This document shows positions 34,430 to 43,615 of a stretch of 64,000 bases of DNA, in pieces. The stretch is taken from the NCBI GenBank assembly GCA_903932865.1, contig CAIZHQ010000023.1, positions 62,001 to 126,000 of the forward strand. The letters are read 5' to 3'. The stretch is from an uncultured Burkholderiales bacterium. GTDB lineage: Bacteria; Pseudomonadota; Gammaproteobacteria; Burkholderiales; Burkholderiaceae_C. The translations under genes were made by a program, and so were the position numbers. Positions within the stretch are counted from its first letter, which is position 1. The number at the start of each line of letters is the position of its first letter. The notes under the pieces were generated by a model. That model saw only the letters and a program-made list of their open reading frames with translations. It did not search any database and was not told the origin of the DNA.

Positions 34430-35602
34430 ATGCAATACACCCACGAACACCGCGAGATCCAGAACACGCTCAAGCGTTTCATCGAGGCCGAAATCAACCC
34501 CCATGTGGACGAGTGGGAGGCGGCCGAAATTTTTCCGGCGCATGAGGTCTTCAAGAAGATGGGCAACTTGGGCCTCTTGGGCCTGACCAAGCCCGAGGCC
34601 TATGGCGGCGCAGGTCTGGACTATTCGTACAGCATGGCCATGGCCGAAGCGCTGGGCCACATCGACTGCGGCGGCATCCCCATGGCGATTGGCGTGCAGA
34701 CCGACATGGCTACGCCCGCACTGGCACGTTTTGGCAGCGACGAATTGCGTGCGCAATTTTTAGCCCCGGCGATTGCGGGCGACATGGTGGGTTGCATCGG
34801 CGTGAGCGAGCCCAGCGCAGGCAGCGATGTGGCGGGCATCAAAACGGTGGCACGCAAAGACGGTGACGACTACGTGATCAGCGGCTCCAAGATGTGGATC
34901 ACCAACAGCCTGCAGGCCGACTGGATGTGCATGCTGGTCAACACGGGCGAGGGGCACGTGCATAAAAACAAAAGCCTGGTCATGGTGCCCATGCGCGAGA
35001 ACGGCAAGCTGCTGCCCGGCATTGAGGTGGGCAAAAAGATCAAAAAGATTGGCATGAACAGCAGCGACACCGGCCTGATTTATTTCGACGAAGTGCGGGT
35101 GCCGCAGCGCTACCGCATCGGGGCCGAGGGCCAGGGCTTCATCTACCAAATGCAGCAGTTCCAGGAAGAACGCCTGTGGTGCGCGGCCAGCACGCTGCAG
35201 TCGCTGAGCAACTGCATCCAGTGGACGGTGGACTGGGCGCAAGAGCGCAAGCTGTTTGGTTCGACGCTGGCCGACCAGCAGTGGGTGCAGTTCAAGCTGG
35301 CCGAACTCAAGGCCGATGTGGAATGCCTGCGCGCCCTGACCTACCAGGCTTGCGAACATTACGTGGCTGGCGAAGACGTGACCGAATGGGCCACCATGGC
35401 CAAGCTCAAAGCGGGCCGGTTGAACCGCACGGTGCCCGACACCTGCCTGCAGTTCTGGGGCGGCATGGGTTTTACCTGGGAAAACAAAGTCTCGCGCATG
35501 TACCGCGATGGCCGTCTGGCGTCGATCGGCGGCGGCGCTGACGAAGTGATGCTGGGCATATTGTCCAAAATGATGGGCATTGCCAAACGGCCACAAAAAT
35601 GA
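34430..35602 (+). CDS. Acyl-CoA dehydrogenase (second of three; AtuD-like position)
   Basis: 390 residues. Flavin-binding GVSEPSAGSDVAG is at about 125-137 and the catalytic-base region SIGGGADEVMLG near the C-terminus. The start at 34430 has GGAG upstream, and it is the only gene of the block with a real gap (26 bases) before it. In atu clusters a dehydrogenase for citronellyl-CoA sits next to the carboxyltransferase gene, the same order seen here, but substrate specificity is inferred from position only. The stop overlaps the hydratase start (ATGA). Confidence 0.9.
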   Translation: MQYTHEHREIQNTLKRFIEAEINPHVDEWEAAEIFPAHEVFKKMGNLGLLGLTKPEAYGGAGLDYSYSMAMAEALGHIDCGGIPMAIGVQTDMATPALARFGSDELRAQFLAPAIAGDMVGCIGVSEPSAGSDVAGIKTVARKDGDDYVISGSKMWITNSLQADWMCMLVNTGEGHVHKNKSLVMVPMRENGKLLPGIEVGKKIKKIGMNSSDTGLIYFDEVRVPQRYRIGAEGQGFIYQMQQFQEERLWCAASTLQSLSNCIQWTVDWAQERKLFGSTLADQQWVQFKLAELKADVECLRALTYQACEHYVAGEDVTEWATMAKLKAGRLNRTVPDTCLQFWGGMGFTWENKVSRMYRDGRLASIGGGADEVMLGILSKMMGIAKRPQK

Positions 35603-36408
35603 ACACGCAGCACCTCTTGATCGAGCGCCAAGGCCCGGTCGAAACCTGGACCATGAACGACCCGGCCACGCGCAACGCCTTGAACGATGCCATGGTGTCC
35701 GCGCTGCTGGCGGCTTGCGCGCGGGCATCACTGGACCCTGCGCTGCGCATCGTGGTGCTGACCGGTGCAGGCGGTGCTTTTTGCGCCGGGGGCAGCTTGG
35801 GCAGCTTTGCCAACCTGATCGGCCAGCCCTTGCAAGAGGGTGAAACCGACCCGCTCTTGGCCATGAACCGGGGCTTTGGCGACCTGCTGCATGCCCTGTC
35901 TGCCCTGCCCCAGTTGCTGGTGTGTCGGGTCGATGGCGCAGCCATGGGCGGCGGCTTTGGCTTGGTGTGTTGCGCAGACCATGTGGTGGCCACAACGCGC
36001 TCGACTCTGGGCACACCCGAGGTGACGCTGGGCCTGCCGCCTGCGCAGATCGCGCCCTTTGTGTGGCAGCGCCTGGGCGAGAGCACCGCCCGCCAATGCC
36101 TGCTGCAAGGCCTGACTTACAACACGGCACAAGCCCTGGCGATCGGTCTGGTGCATGAAGTGGTCGAGCAGGGCAGCGCCGAAGCTTGGCAAGCCACATT
36201 GCAGCGCTTGATGCGCGCTGCCCCCGGCGCTGTGGCCAGCACCAAACAACTGCTGCGCAGCTTGCAAGCTCCGGTGCCTGACATGCGCGATGCCGCTGCA
36301 CACGCTTTTGCACAAGGCTTGCGCAGCGCCGAAGCTGCCCAAGGTCTGGCCGCATTTGCACGCAAACAGACAGCGCCCTGGGCACTTTCCGGCAAGGACA
36401 TTGCATGA
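35599..36408 (+). CDS. Enoyl-CoA hydratase/isomerase family protein (AtuE/LiuC-like position)
   Basis: 269 residues, crotonase fold. The oxyanion-hole segments are GAGGAFCAGGSLG and VDGAAMGGGFGLVCCADH. Of the two usual glutamates, the second is present (GTPEVTLGLPPAQIAPF), while the first is replaced by glycine (GGGFG). The protein may therefore act as a special hydratase such as a glutaconyl-CoA hydratase following carboxylation, as its place between dehydrogenase and biotin carboxylase suggests. ATGA overlaps on both sides. Confidence 0.87.
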   Translation: MNTQHLLIERQGPVETWTMNDPATRNALNDAMVSALLAACARASLDPALRIVVLTGAGGAFCAGGSLGSFANLIGQPLQEGETDPLLAMNRGFGDLLHALSALPQLLVCRVDGAAMGGGFGLVCCADHVVATTRSTLGTPEVTLGLPPAQIAPFVWQRLGESTARQCLLQGLTYNTAQALAIGLVHEVVEQGSAEAWQATLQRLMRAAPGAVASTKQLLRSLQAPVPDMRDAAAHAFAQGLRSAEAAQGLAAFARKQTAPWALSGKDIA

Positions 36409-38393
36409 ACGCCGCTTTGCCCACCGCCTTGCCCCACCAGGTCACCCGGCTGCTGATCGCCAACCGGGGCGAGATCGCCCGCCGGGTGATCCGCACAGCC
36501 CGCCTCATGGGCATCCAGACGGTGGCCGTTTATTCCGACGCCGACCGCGATGCCTTGCATGTGCACGAAGCCGACACCGCGTTCGCTTTGGGCGGCACCT
36601 TGTCGGCCGACTCGTATTTGCGCATTGACAAACTGCTGCAAGCAGCAAGTGACAGCGGTGCCGATGCGGTGCACCCGGGTTATGGCTTTTTGAGCGAGAA
36701 CGCCGAGTTCGCGCAAGCGGTGATCGACGCAGGCCTGACTTGGGTCGGCCCGCCGCCAGCGGCCATTCGGTCGCTGGGCAGCAAATCGTCCGCCAAAGCG
36801 TTGGCCATGACGCACGGCGTTCCATGTTTGCCGGGCTACTTTGGCACGGACCAGAGCGACGCCACCTTCACCGCGCATGCTGAGCAGATGGGCTTGCCGC
36901 TGATGGTCAAGGCTGTGGCTGGAGGCGGCGGGCGCGGCATGCGCCTGGTGACCGACATGAGCCAACTGCTGCCCGCACTGCACAGCGCCCGCTCCGAAGC
37001 GCTGGCCGGATTTGGCAACGGCGACTTGCTGATGGAACGCGCCTTGCTGCGCCCCCGCCACATCGAGGTACAGATCATGGCCGACCAGCATGGCCACTGC
37101 ATCCACCTGGGCGAGCGCGACTGCTCGGTGCAGCGACGCCACCAAAAGATCATCGAAGAATCACCCTGCCCTGCCGTGACGCCTGCGCTGCGCGAGCAAC
37201 TCGGGCAAGCGGCCATCGCACTGGCCCAATCGGCGGGCTATGTGGGTGCGGGCACGGTGGAGTTTTTGCTGGACGAAGCCCAAAACAGCAAGCCTTTTTA
37301 TCTGATGGAGATGAACACCCGTTTGCAGGTGGAACACCCCGTGACCGAGCTGCTCACCGGGCTGGACTTGGTCGAGTGGCAGCTGCGCATCGCACGCGGC
37401 GAGCCGCTGCCCCTGGCGCAAGCCGATGTGCAGCTGCAAGGCCATGTTATCGAAGTGCGCCTGTGCGCCGAAGACGCACACTTTACGCCGCAGACCGGCA
37501 CGGTGCAAGCGTTTGTCGCACCCGAAGGTTTGCGTTTTGACCATGCGCTGCATGTGGGCGCGGTGGTCACGCCGCACTACGATTCGATGCTGGGCAAACT
37601 GATCGCCCACGCGCCAACTCGCCTTGAAGCGATCGACAAACTGTCCGCAGGTCTGAACCAGACCACGGTGCTGGGCCTGCCCACCAACCGGGCGTTTTTG
37701 GACGCTTGCTTGCAGCACCCAGTGTTCCGTACAGGTGAGGCCTTGATTCCGTTTTTGGCCGAACAGGCCGATGCGGTGCGCGACGGTCTGCAAGCTCAAG
37801 GCGATGCGCGCAGCGTGGCCATGCTGGCTGTGCTCTATGCACACCAAGCGCCCGCCGCCGCGATGCCCAGCCCGTTCATGCGGCCCGTTCGCATGGGCCT
37901 GGGTGATGAGGTCTTGGCGCTGAGCCTCCAGGAGCTGGGGCTAGGGCAAGTGCGCCTTCAAATCCAAGATGCCACGCACGAGGCCCGCATGCAACGCAGT
38001 GGCGATCTGCTGCACATTGCGCTGAACGGCCGCCACTGGCAAGCCCGCGCAGTGGCCTGCACAGGCGCGGTCCAGCGCTGGCATGTGCAACTGCAAGGCC
38101 CCGAATGCGTGGAGCTTTGGCTCACCGACCAAAGCCACAGCGCGCCCAGCACCGGTGCCAGCGCCCAAGCGGCGCAGTCGCTGCGCGCGCCCTTCAATGG
38201 CAAGCTGATCGCGCTGCATGTGCAAGAAGGTCAGCAGGTGAAACAAGGCGATGCCGTGCTGGTCATCGAGTCGATGAAGCTCGAACACATTTTGTGTGCC
38301 CCGCGTGATGCGGTGGTGCACAGCCTTTTGGCCAGTGTGGGCCAACAAGTGAGCCCCGGCCAGGTGCTGGTGCAATGGAAAGACGCCGCATGA
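36405..38393 (+). CDS. Biotin-dependent acyl-CoA carboxylase, biotin carboxylase/BCCP (alpha) subunit
   Basis: 662 residues, the MCC/GCC alpha architecture (LiuD about 655, AtuF about 661). The biotin carboxylase domain (1-460) starts with LLIANRGEIARRVIRTA and carries the ATP-grasp loop AGGGGRGMRLV and MEMNTRLQVEHPVTE. A BT linker follows, and a C-terminal biotinyl domain has its lysine at about K625 in IESMKLEH. It carboxylates its own biotin with ATP and bicarbonate for the beta subunit two genes upstream. The M-K-L biotin motif is a mild variant of M-K-M. Confidence 0.92.
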   Translation: MNAALPTALPHQVTRLLIANRGEIARRVIRTARLMGIQTVAVYSDADRDALHVHEADTAFALGGTLSADSYLRIDKLLQAASDSGADAVHPGYGFLSENAEFAQAVIDAGLTWVGPPPAAIRSLGSKSSAKALAMTHGVPCLPGYFGTDQSDATFTAHAEQMGLPLMVKAVAGGGGRGMRLVTDMSQLLPALHSARSEALAGFGNGDLLMERALLRPRHIEVQIMADQHGHCIHLGERDCSVQRRHQKIIEESPCPAVTPALREQLGQAAIALAQSAGYVGAGTVEFLLDEAQNSKPFYLMEMNTRLQVEHPVTELLTGLDLVEWQLRIARGEPLPLAQADVQLQGHVIEVRLCAEDAHFTPQTGTVQAFVAPEGLRFDHALHVGAVVTPHYDSMLGKLIAHAPTRLEAIDKLSAGLNQTTVLGLPTNRAFLDACLQHPVFRTGEALIPFLAEQADAVRDGLQAQGDARSVAMLAVLYAHQAPAAAMPSPFMRPVRMGLGDEVLALSLQELGLGQVRLQIQDATHEARMQRSGDLLHIALNGRHWQARAVACTGAVQRWHVQLQGPECVELWLTDQSHSAPSTGASAQAAQSLRAPFNGKLIALHVQEGQQVKQGDAVLVIESMKLEHILCAPRDAVVHSLLASVGQQVSPGQVLVQWKDAA

Positions 38394-39571
38394 ACACCGC
38401 CGCTGGCACCGCTGGATTCACCCCCGACTTCACAAATGAAGACTTGCAAAGCCTGCAAACCACCGTAGTGCGCTTTGCCCAACAAGCCATCGCCCCGCAG
38501 GTGCCCGCTTGGGAAGAAGCCGGTCAATTTGACCGATCGCTTTACACCCAAGCCGCCGAGCTGGGCCTGCTGGGTCTGGGCTACCCCGAACACTTGGGCG
38601 GCACACCCGCGCCCTGGCGCGCCCGCAACATGCTGTCGCAAACCTTGGCACGCCACGGCGGTAGCGGCGGTGTCATGGCCAGCCTGTTTTCTCACAACAT
38701 CGGCTTGCCGCCGGTCATGGCGCATGGCAGTGCCGAGTTGCAAGCCGAAGTCGTGCCCCCCGTGCTGCGCGGCGAGCGCATCGCCGCACTGGCCATCACC
38801 GAGCCCGGTGGCGGCTCGGACGTGGCGAGCCTGCGCACCACGGCGCGTGCCGATGGGGCCGACTATCTGATCGACGGCGAAAAAGTTTTCATCACCTCGG
38901 GCCTGCGCGCCGACTGGATCACGCTGGCCGTGCGCACCCACCCGGCAAGCAAAGGGGCCAGCGGCATCTCGATGGTGGTCGTGCCGGGTGACACGCCCGG
39001 TATCTCGCGCACGCGCCTGCACAAGATGGGCTGGCACAGCTCAGACACGGCTCAACTGCGCTTTGACGGCGTGCGCGTGCCCCAGCGTTACCGCTTGGGC
39101 GATGAAGGCGCGGGCTTCAAGATGATCATGGGCAACTTCAACGGCGAGCGCTTGGCCATGTCGGCCATGGCGCTGGGTTTTGCCCAGGCTTGCTTTGACG
39201 AAGCCCTGGCCTGGGCGCGCCAGCGCCAGACCTTTGGCGCGGCCCTGATCGAGCGCCAAGCGGTCCGCCACAAGTTGATGGACATGCAAATGCGCATCTC
39301 ATCCACCCAGGCCTGGGTCGATGCCGTGACGCAACAGGCCGATGCAGGCCAGACCGGTGCCGAGTGGGTGGCGCAGGTGTGCCTGCTCAAAAACCACGCC
39401 ACCCAGACCATGCAGTTTTGCGCCGATGCCGCCGTGCAACTGCTGGGCGGCATGGGCTACATGCGCGGCACGGTGAGCGAGCGGGTGTACCGCGAAGTGA
39501 AAGTGATGATGATCGGCGGCGGGGCCGAAGAGATCATGAAAGAGTTGGCCGCCAAGCAGCTGGGGATTTGA
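38390..39571 (+). CDS. Acyl-CoA dehydrogenase (third of three)
   Basis: 393 residues. The flavin-binding block TEPGGGSDVASLRT, the middle MGWHSSDTAQLRFDGVRVP and the C-terminal MIGGGAEEIMKELAA mark the acyl-CoA dehydrogenase family. It starts inside the biotin carboxylase stop (ATGA at 38390-38393) and is the last gene of the operon, which converges on the MFS gene 35 bases away with no obvious terminator. Three dehydrogenases in one operon suggest successive oxidation of a shrinking branched chain. Confidence 0.92.
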   Translation: MNTAAGTAGFTPDFTNEDLQSLQTTVVRFAQQAIAPQVPAWEEAGQFDRSLYTQAAELGLLGLGYPEHLGGTPAPWRARNMLSQTLARHGGSGGVMASLFSHNIGLPPVMAHGSAELQAEVVPPVLRGERIAALAITEPGGGSDVASLRTTARADGADYLIDGEKVFITSGLRADWITLAVRTHPASKGASGISMVVVPGDTPGISRTRLHKMGWHSSDTAQLRFDGVRVPQRYRLGDEGAGFKMIMGNFNGERLAMSAMALGFAQACFDEALAWARQRQTFGAALIERQAVRHKLMDMQMRISSTQAWVDAVTQQADAGQTGAEWVAQVCLLKNHATQTMQFCADAAVQLLGGMGYMRGTVSERVYREVKVMMIGGGAEEIMKELAAKQLGI

Positions 39572-39606
39572 GACCCGCGCTGGGCTAAGATCAATGGCAG
39601 AGAGGT

Positions 39607-40833
39607 TCAGGCCGGTCTGGGCTGACCAGGAGGCAACTCGGCGCGCAGCGCAAAGGCCATTTGCAACATGCCGGCCAACAGCCCCACCAGCACACCCACT
39701 TGCACAGCCCGGTTGTATGAACCCAGGGCATCGAACACCAGACCACCCCCCAAGGCCCCCAAGAAACTGCCCAGCTGGTGGCTCATGAAAGCGATACCGC
39801 CCAGCATGGCTTGCCAGCGCAGACCAAAGGTTTCGCCGATGTAGCCGGTGACCAAAGGCGCCACGCCCAGCCACAAAAAGCCCATGATGGCGGCGAACAC
39901 CAGCGTGTTTTCAGGCGTTGGCACCGACAAAAAATACCAAGCCAGACCGAATGAGCGCAGCACATAAATGCCACCCAACAGCAGCAGCTTGTTGTAACGC
40001 CCACCCGCCCAACCAAAAAACAAGCTGCCCAAGACATTAAAGCCTCCAATCATGCCCAGCGCTTGAGCGCTGAGCATCGGGTCCATGCCGCACAAATCGA
40101 GGTAGGACGGTAGATGTGTGGTCAAAAATACCAACTGCATACCGCAGACAAAATAGGCCAGTGTCATCACCGCAAAGGGCGGGTGTTTCAAGGCAAACCG
40201 GGCCATGTCGGGGGCATTGTCTTTTTCACCCACCGGTGATGGCGGCACCGGCAAGGCGTCCACCCGTCCGGCATACCAGGCGGCAGGCAAGATGATCAGG
40301 GCCATGACGACAAAACCACCCACGCCCACACGCCAGCCATGGTCCTGCGACAGCAGCTGACCGATAGGCGCTGCCATCAAGGCACCCAAAGAACCTGCGG
40401 CGGACACGATGCCCAGCACCGTGCTGCGCAAGGCAGGCGACACCGGTCTGGAGGCCACGGCCATGGCGATGGCCGATCCATTACAGGCCATGGCCGCACC
40501 AATGGCCACCCCAGCGCCGAGGATCACCCCCAGCAAGCCCTGGGCCAGGCACAGCAAAGTCATGCCCAGGATGTAGAGCACCGCACCCGTCATCATGAGG
40601 GGCCGGTAACCGATGCGCACGGCCAACGCCCCGGCAAAGGGCTGCAAAAATCCCCAGGCCAGGTTTTGTACCGCAATGGCCAATGTGAACTCGGACACTG
40701 AAATGCCGATGTCCTTGGTCAAGGCCGGCATGAACACACCCAGGCTTTGCCGCAAGCCCATGCTGACCGACAACATCAGCGCAGCGCCGATCAGGATGGG
40801 CAAGCCCGGGCGCAGTGCGGTCAAGAGGTTCAT
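39607..40833 (-). CDS. MFS transporter (monocarboxylate-type)
   Basis: 408 residues with twelve hydrophobic segments and the N-terminal SLGVFMPALTKDIGIS and LAWGFLQPFAGALAVRIGYRP typical of the oxalate/monocarboxylate MFS group. The start at 40833 is preferred because the membrane domain begins immediately after it; an ATG at 40860 would add nine polar residues. Given the neighbouring acyl-CoA operon it might import the acid substrate, but it is transcribed convergently and this is only inference. Confidence 0.87.
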   Translation of the reverse strand: MNLLTALRPGLPILIGAALMLSVSMGLRQSLGVFMPALTKDIGISVSEFTLAIAVQNLAWGFLQPFAGALAVRIGYRPLMMTGAVLYILGMTLLCLAQGLLGVILGAGVAIGAAMACNGSAIAMAVASRPVSPALRSTVLGIVSAAGSLGALMAAPIGQLLSQDHGWRVGVGGFVVMALIILPAAWYAGRVDALPVPPSPVGEKDNAPDMARFALKHPPFAVMTLAYFVCGMQLVFLTTHLPSYLDLCGMDPMLSAQALGMIGGFNVLGSLFFGWAGGRYNKLLLLGGIYVLRSFGLAWYFLSVPTPENTLVFAAIMGFLWLGVAPLVTGYIGETFGLRWQAMLGGIAFMSHQLGSFLGALGGGLVFDALGSYNRAVQVGVLVGLLAGMLQMAFALRAELPPGQPRPA

Positions 40834-40926
40834 GGTGTGCAGTCGGTTGTGCGTGGGCACAATCTAACCGCACAAGCCCATGACTGCTGGCCTGTGCGCG
40901 ACAGGCCACCTGACGCCATCTGCGCT

Positions 40927-41232
40927 TCAGTCAAAAATATCGTGCAACCAGGACTTCTTGCTTTTGTAGTGATCGCGGTCACCATCGCCATACCGCCCAT
41001 CGCCATAACGCCGATCACCGTAGCCCTGTGGGCGCTGCATGCCCGGCGCTGACTGGGGCGCCTGCTGCGCCGGTACTGGCGCCGCAGGGGCCGCAGCCGC
41101 AGCGCGGTCCAGCAGTTTGTCCAGCTCGCCACGGTCGAGCCAAATGCCTCGGCAAGCTGGGCAGTAATCGATCTCTACACCCTGGCGTTCGGCCATGACC
41201 AGCGGGGTGTCGGAACAAGTAGGGCATTTCAT
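40927..41232 (-). CDS. Small zinc-ribbon (TFIIB-type) protein
   Basis: 101 residues. The N-terminal zinc ribbon (C3, C6, C24, C27: CPTC and CPAC) with GIWLDRGELDKLL is the zf-TFIIB/DUF1499-neighbour type found in small bacterial proteins of unknown role. An alanine/proline linker and a tail with repeated YGDxR units (GDRRYGDGRYGDGD) follow, ending SWLHDIFD. AAAGGA precedes the ATG at 41232, which favours it over the upstream frame opening at 41265. Confidence 0.88.
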   Translation of the reverse strand: MKCPTCSDTPLVMAERQGVEIDYCPACRGIWLDRGELDKLLDRAAAAAPAAPVPAQQAPQSAPGMQRPQGYGDRRYGDGRYGDGDRDHYKSKKSWLHDIFD

Positions 41233-41440
41233 GGTGATTCCTTTGAATTTGGACAAACTGAACATGGGATCGAACCGACATCCATTTCACGGTGTTTGGT
41301 GGCAGCACACACGTTGCAGCAAAAGGGCCAGAGCCCGCCAATGTGCCAGCTTTGCAGGTGAAATGTGGCCTGACTGTATGCGCATGATTGATCCCAAAAA
41401 AGCAGATAATGACTGATCAACCCTCTTAAAAAATCAGCTT

Positions 41441-42334
41441 ATGCGTACCACGTTCAACTACAAGCACTTGTATTACTTTTGGGTCGTGGCCAAAGAAGGT
41501 GGCATCACACGAGCGGCTGACAAGCTCGGCATGGCGGTGCAAACCGTGAGCGCCCAGGTGCGAGAACTGGAACGGTCCCTGGGTTACGCCCTGCTCAAAC
41601 CCGCTGGACGCGGCTTGGTACTGACCGATGCCGGGCTGGCCGCCATGCAGCAAGCCGACCAAATTTTTCAGTTGGGCGAAAACCTCCCAGCGCTGGTGCG
41701 CGATGCGGTCAGCTCGCCCACCGTGCGGCTGGCTGCGGGCATATCGGACGGTCTGCCCAAACTGGTGGTGCGCCGCTTGATGCAGCCCGTGATGGGCGAG
41801 CCGCATCTGCGTTTGCTGTGCCACGAGGGAGAATTCGACGAGCTGCTGGGTGACTTGGCCCTGCACCGTTTGGACGTTGTGCTGTCAGACCGCCCCGCGC
41901 CAGGCAACGCCAACATCAAGCTCTACAACCATGCCCTGGGTACGTCCCCAGTGTCTTGGTACGGCACGGCCACGCTGGTCAAGTCGGCCAAAAAGAAATT
42001 CCCGGTAAGCCTGGCCGAAGTGCCGGTGCTGCTGCCCACCGGACACACCGCCGTGCGCGCCCGGCTGGACCATTGGTTTGAACAGCTCGGCATCCGCCCG
42101 CGCATCGTGGGCGAGTTCGAAGACAGCGCCTTGCTCAAGACCTTTGGCGAAAGCGGCATGGGGGTGTTCCCGGCCGCCGAGTGGATGCATGACGAGTTGC
42201 TGGCGCACTACGATGTGCAGCGCCTAGGCCCCTGCGAAGGCGTGAAGGAAAACTTCTTCGCGATCGGCACCGAAAAAAAAGTGCAACATCCCCTGGTGCA
42301 GCGACTCTTGCAGGCCAGCGTCGTGGCCCATTGA
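41441..42334 (+). CDS. NhaR-type LysR family transcriptional activator
   Basis: 297 residues. The N-terminus NYKHLYYFWVVAKEGGITRAADKLGMAVQTVS is the NhaR-like winged helix, where YYFW and GG-IT are characteristic; the effector domain follows. In E. coli NhaR activates the sodium/proton antiporter nhaA and senses sodium. Here no antiporter is adjacent; TerC, an alkaline/metal-stress type membrane protein, lies convergently downstream. The regulated genes are therefore unknown. Confidence 0.87.
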   Translation: MRTTFNYKHLYYFWVVAKEGGITRAADKLGMAVQTVSAQVRELERSLGYALLKPAGRGLVLTDAGLAAMQQADQIFQLGENLPALVRDAVSSPTVRLAAGISDGLPKLVVRRLMQPVMGEPHLRLLCHEGEFDELLGDLALHRLDVVLSDRPAPGNANIKLYNHALGTSPVSWYGTATLVKSAKKKFPVSLAEVPVLLPTGHTAVRARLDHWFEQLGIRPRIVGEFEDSALLKTFGESGMGVFPAAEWMHDELLAHYDVQRLGPCEGVKENFFAIGTEKKVQHPLVQRLLQASVVAH

Positions 42335-42363
42335 GACACGCAAGCACCGCAGCTTCAGACATG

Positions 42364-42397
42364 AAAAAGCCCCCAAGGCTTGTGGCCCTGGAGGCTT
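42364..42397 (-). terminator. Terminator of terC (possibly bidirectional)
   Basis: On the minus strand AAGCCTCCAGGG (42397-42386) pairs with CCTTGGGGGCTT (42378-42367) with two weak pairs, and then TTTTT follows. It sits 19 bases past the terC stop and 30 bases past the NhaR-type stop. Confidence 0.75.
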
Positions 42398-42415
42398 GTT
42401 CAAGAATGCAGCGCG

Positions 42416-43363
42416 TCAGGCTTTGGCCGAGCGCACACTCAACAACATGGTCATGGCCAGGATGCCGACCACCACGCCCAGCGAGATACTCACCGGGATC
42501 TTGAACACATCGATCAAGCACATCTTGGTGCCGATGAACACCAGGATCACAGCCAAGCCATAGTTGAGCAGGTGGAACTTGTTGGCCACTGCAGCCAGCA
42601 GGAAGTACATCGCACGCAAACCCAGGATCGCGAACACATTGCTGGTCAGCACGATGAAGGGGTCCGAGGTGATCGCGAAAATCGCCGGGATCGAATCCAC
42701 CGCAAAGATCACGTCGGTCAATGCGATCAAGCAGATCACCATGAACAGGGGGGTGGCGATCTTTTTGCCGTTTTCGATGGTCCAAAAATTTTCACCATCG
42801 TAGTTTTGACTGACAGGCAAGACCTTGCGCAGCAGCTTGAGCGCAGGGTTGTCGTCCAGATCGGGTTCCTTGCCTGCAGCCCACCACATCTTCACGCCTG
42901 TGAGGATCAGGAAGGCGCCAAACACATACAAGACCCAGTGGAATTCGGCCAGCAACCAGCCCCCCACCAGAATCATCACCGTGCGCAACACGATGGCGCC
43001 AATGATGCCGATCATCAGCACACGCTTTTGGAAATTGGTCGGCACGGCAAAGTAGGTGAAGATCATCAAGAAGACAAAAATGTTGTCCACCGCCAATGAT
43101 TTTTCAATCAGGTAACCCGTTAAGAATTCCAAGGACTTGGTGTTGGCCAGTTCGACCGAGCCAGTGGTGTCCTTGATGGCCCACCAAAACAGGCCATTGA
43201 ACAAGAAGCTCAAGGCGATCCAGATCAGTGACCAGTTGAGCGCCTCCTTGACGCCGATGTCATGGGCCCCCTGCTTTTTGAGGACCACAAAATCGACGAA
43301 CAGCGACACCAATACGATGGCCACAAAGGTGGCCCATAGCCAAAGGGGGGCAACGGTTTCCAT
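42416..43363 (-). CDS. TerC family integral membrane protein (Alx/YgjT-like)
   Basis: 315 residues with eight or nine membrane segments. The paired acidic signatures EKSLAVDNIFVF (about 87-98) and TDVIFAVDSIPAIFA (about 215-230) are those of TerC/Alx proteins, linked to tellurite resistance, manganese export and alkaline response. Alx genes are often preceded by a yybP-ykoY manganese riboswitch; I looked at the 250 bases upstream and did not see its conserved core. Function here is most likely metal ion handling. Confidence 0.9.
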   Translation of the reverse strand: METVAPLWLWATFVAIVLVSLFVDFVVLKKQGAHDIGVKEALNWSLIWIALSFLFNGLFWWAIKDTTGSVELANTKSLEFLTGYLIEKSLAVDNIFVFLMIFTYFAVPTNFQKRVLMIGIIGAIVLRTVMILVGGWLLAEFHWVLYVFGAFLILTGVKMWWAAGKEPDLDDNPALKLLRKVLPVSQNYDGENFWTIENGKKIATPLFMVICLIALTDVIFAVDSIPAIFAITSDPFIVLTSNVFAILGLRAMYFLLAAVANKFHLLNYGLAVILVFIGTKMCLIDVFKIPVSISLGVVVGILAMTMLLSVRSAKA

Positions 43364-43553
43364 AAAGACCTTTCAAATCCGGCAAGACCTGTTCAAAGCA
43401 CCGGGTCGACACGCCATGTGAACGACCCTCTGGTGAAAGGTTTGAAGTCTAGGGCAGAAGGCGCAATTTTTTGCTGATCAATATGGCTTTATGCTCTTGA
43501 TAAAAGGGAGTGTTTCACTGGAATTTTCTGCTGCAAAAGCCGCTTCGCCCATG

Positions 43554-43590
43554 AAAAAAACCGCCAGACCCTTGCGGGCACTGGCGGTTT
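43554..43590 (-). terminator. Intrinsic terminator of the liv/acyl-CoA ligase operon
   Basis: A perfect 10-bp stem (AAACCGCCAG 43558-43567 / CTGGCGGTTT 43581-43590) has a 13-base loop and, on the minus strand, is followed by TTTTTTT. It lies 26 bases after the binding-protein stop and closes the six-gene operon. Confidence 0.9.
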
Positions 43591-43615
43591 AGTCTGGCAG
43601 CAGATGCTGCCGGCT

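Noticed and set aside
32781..38393. Firm call of methylcrotonyl-CoA carboxylase (liu operon)
   Set aside because: Alpha and beta lengths fit both MCC and GCC; no HMG-CoA lyase is present and the deciding pocket residues cannot be read without alignment.
43364..43615. yybP-ykoY manganese riboswitch upstream of terC
   Set aside because: Looked for because Alx/TerC genes often have it; the conserved core was not visible.
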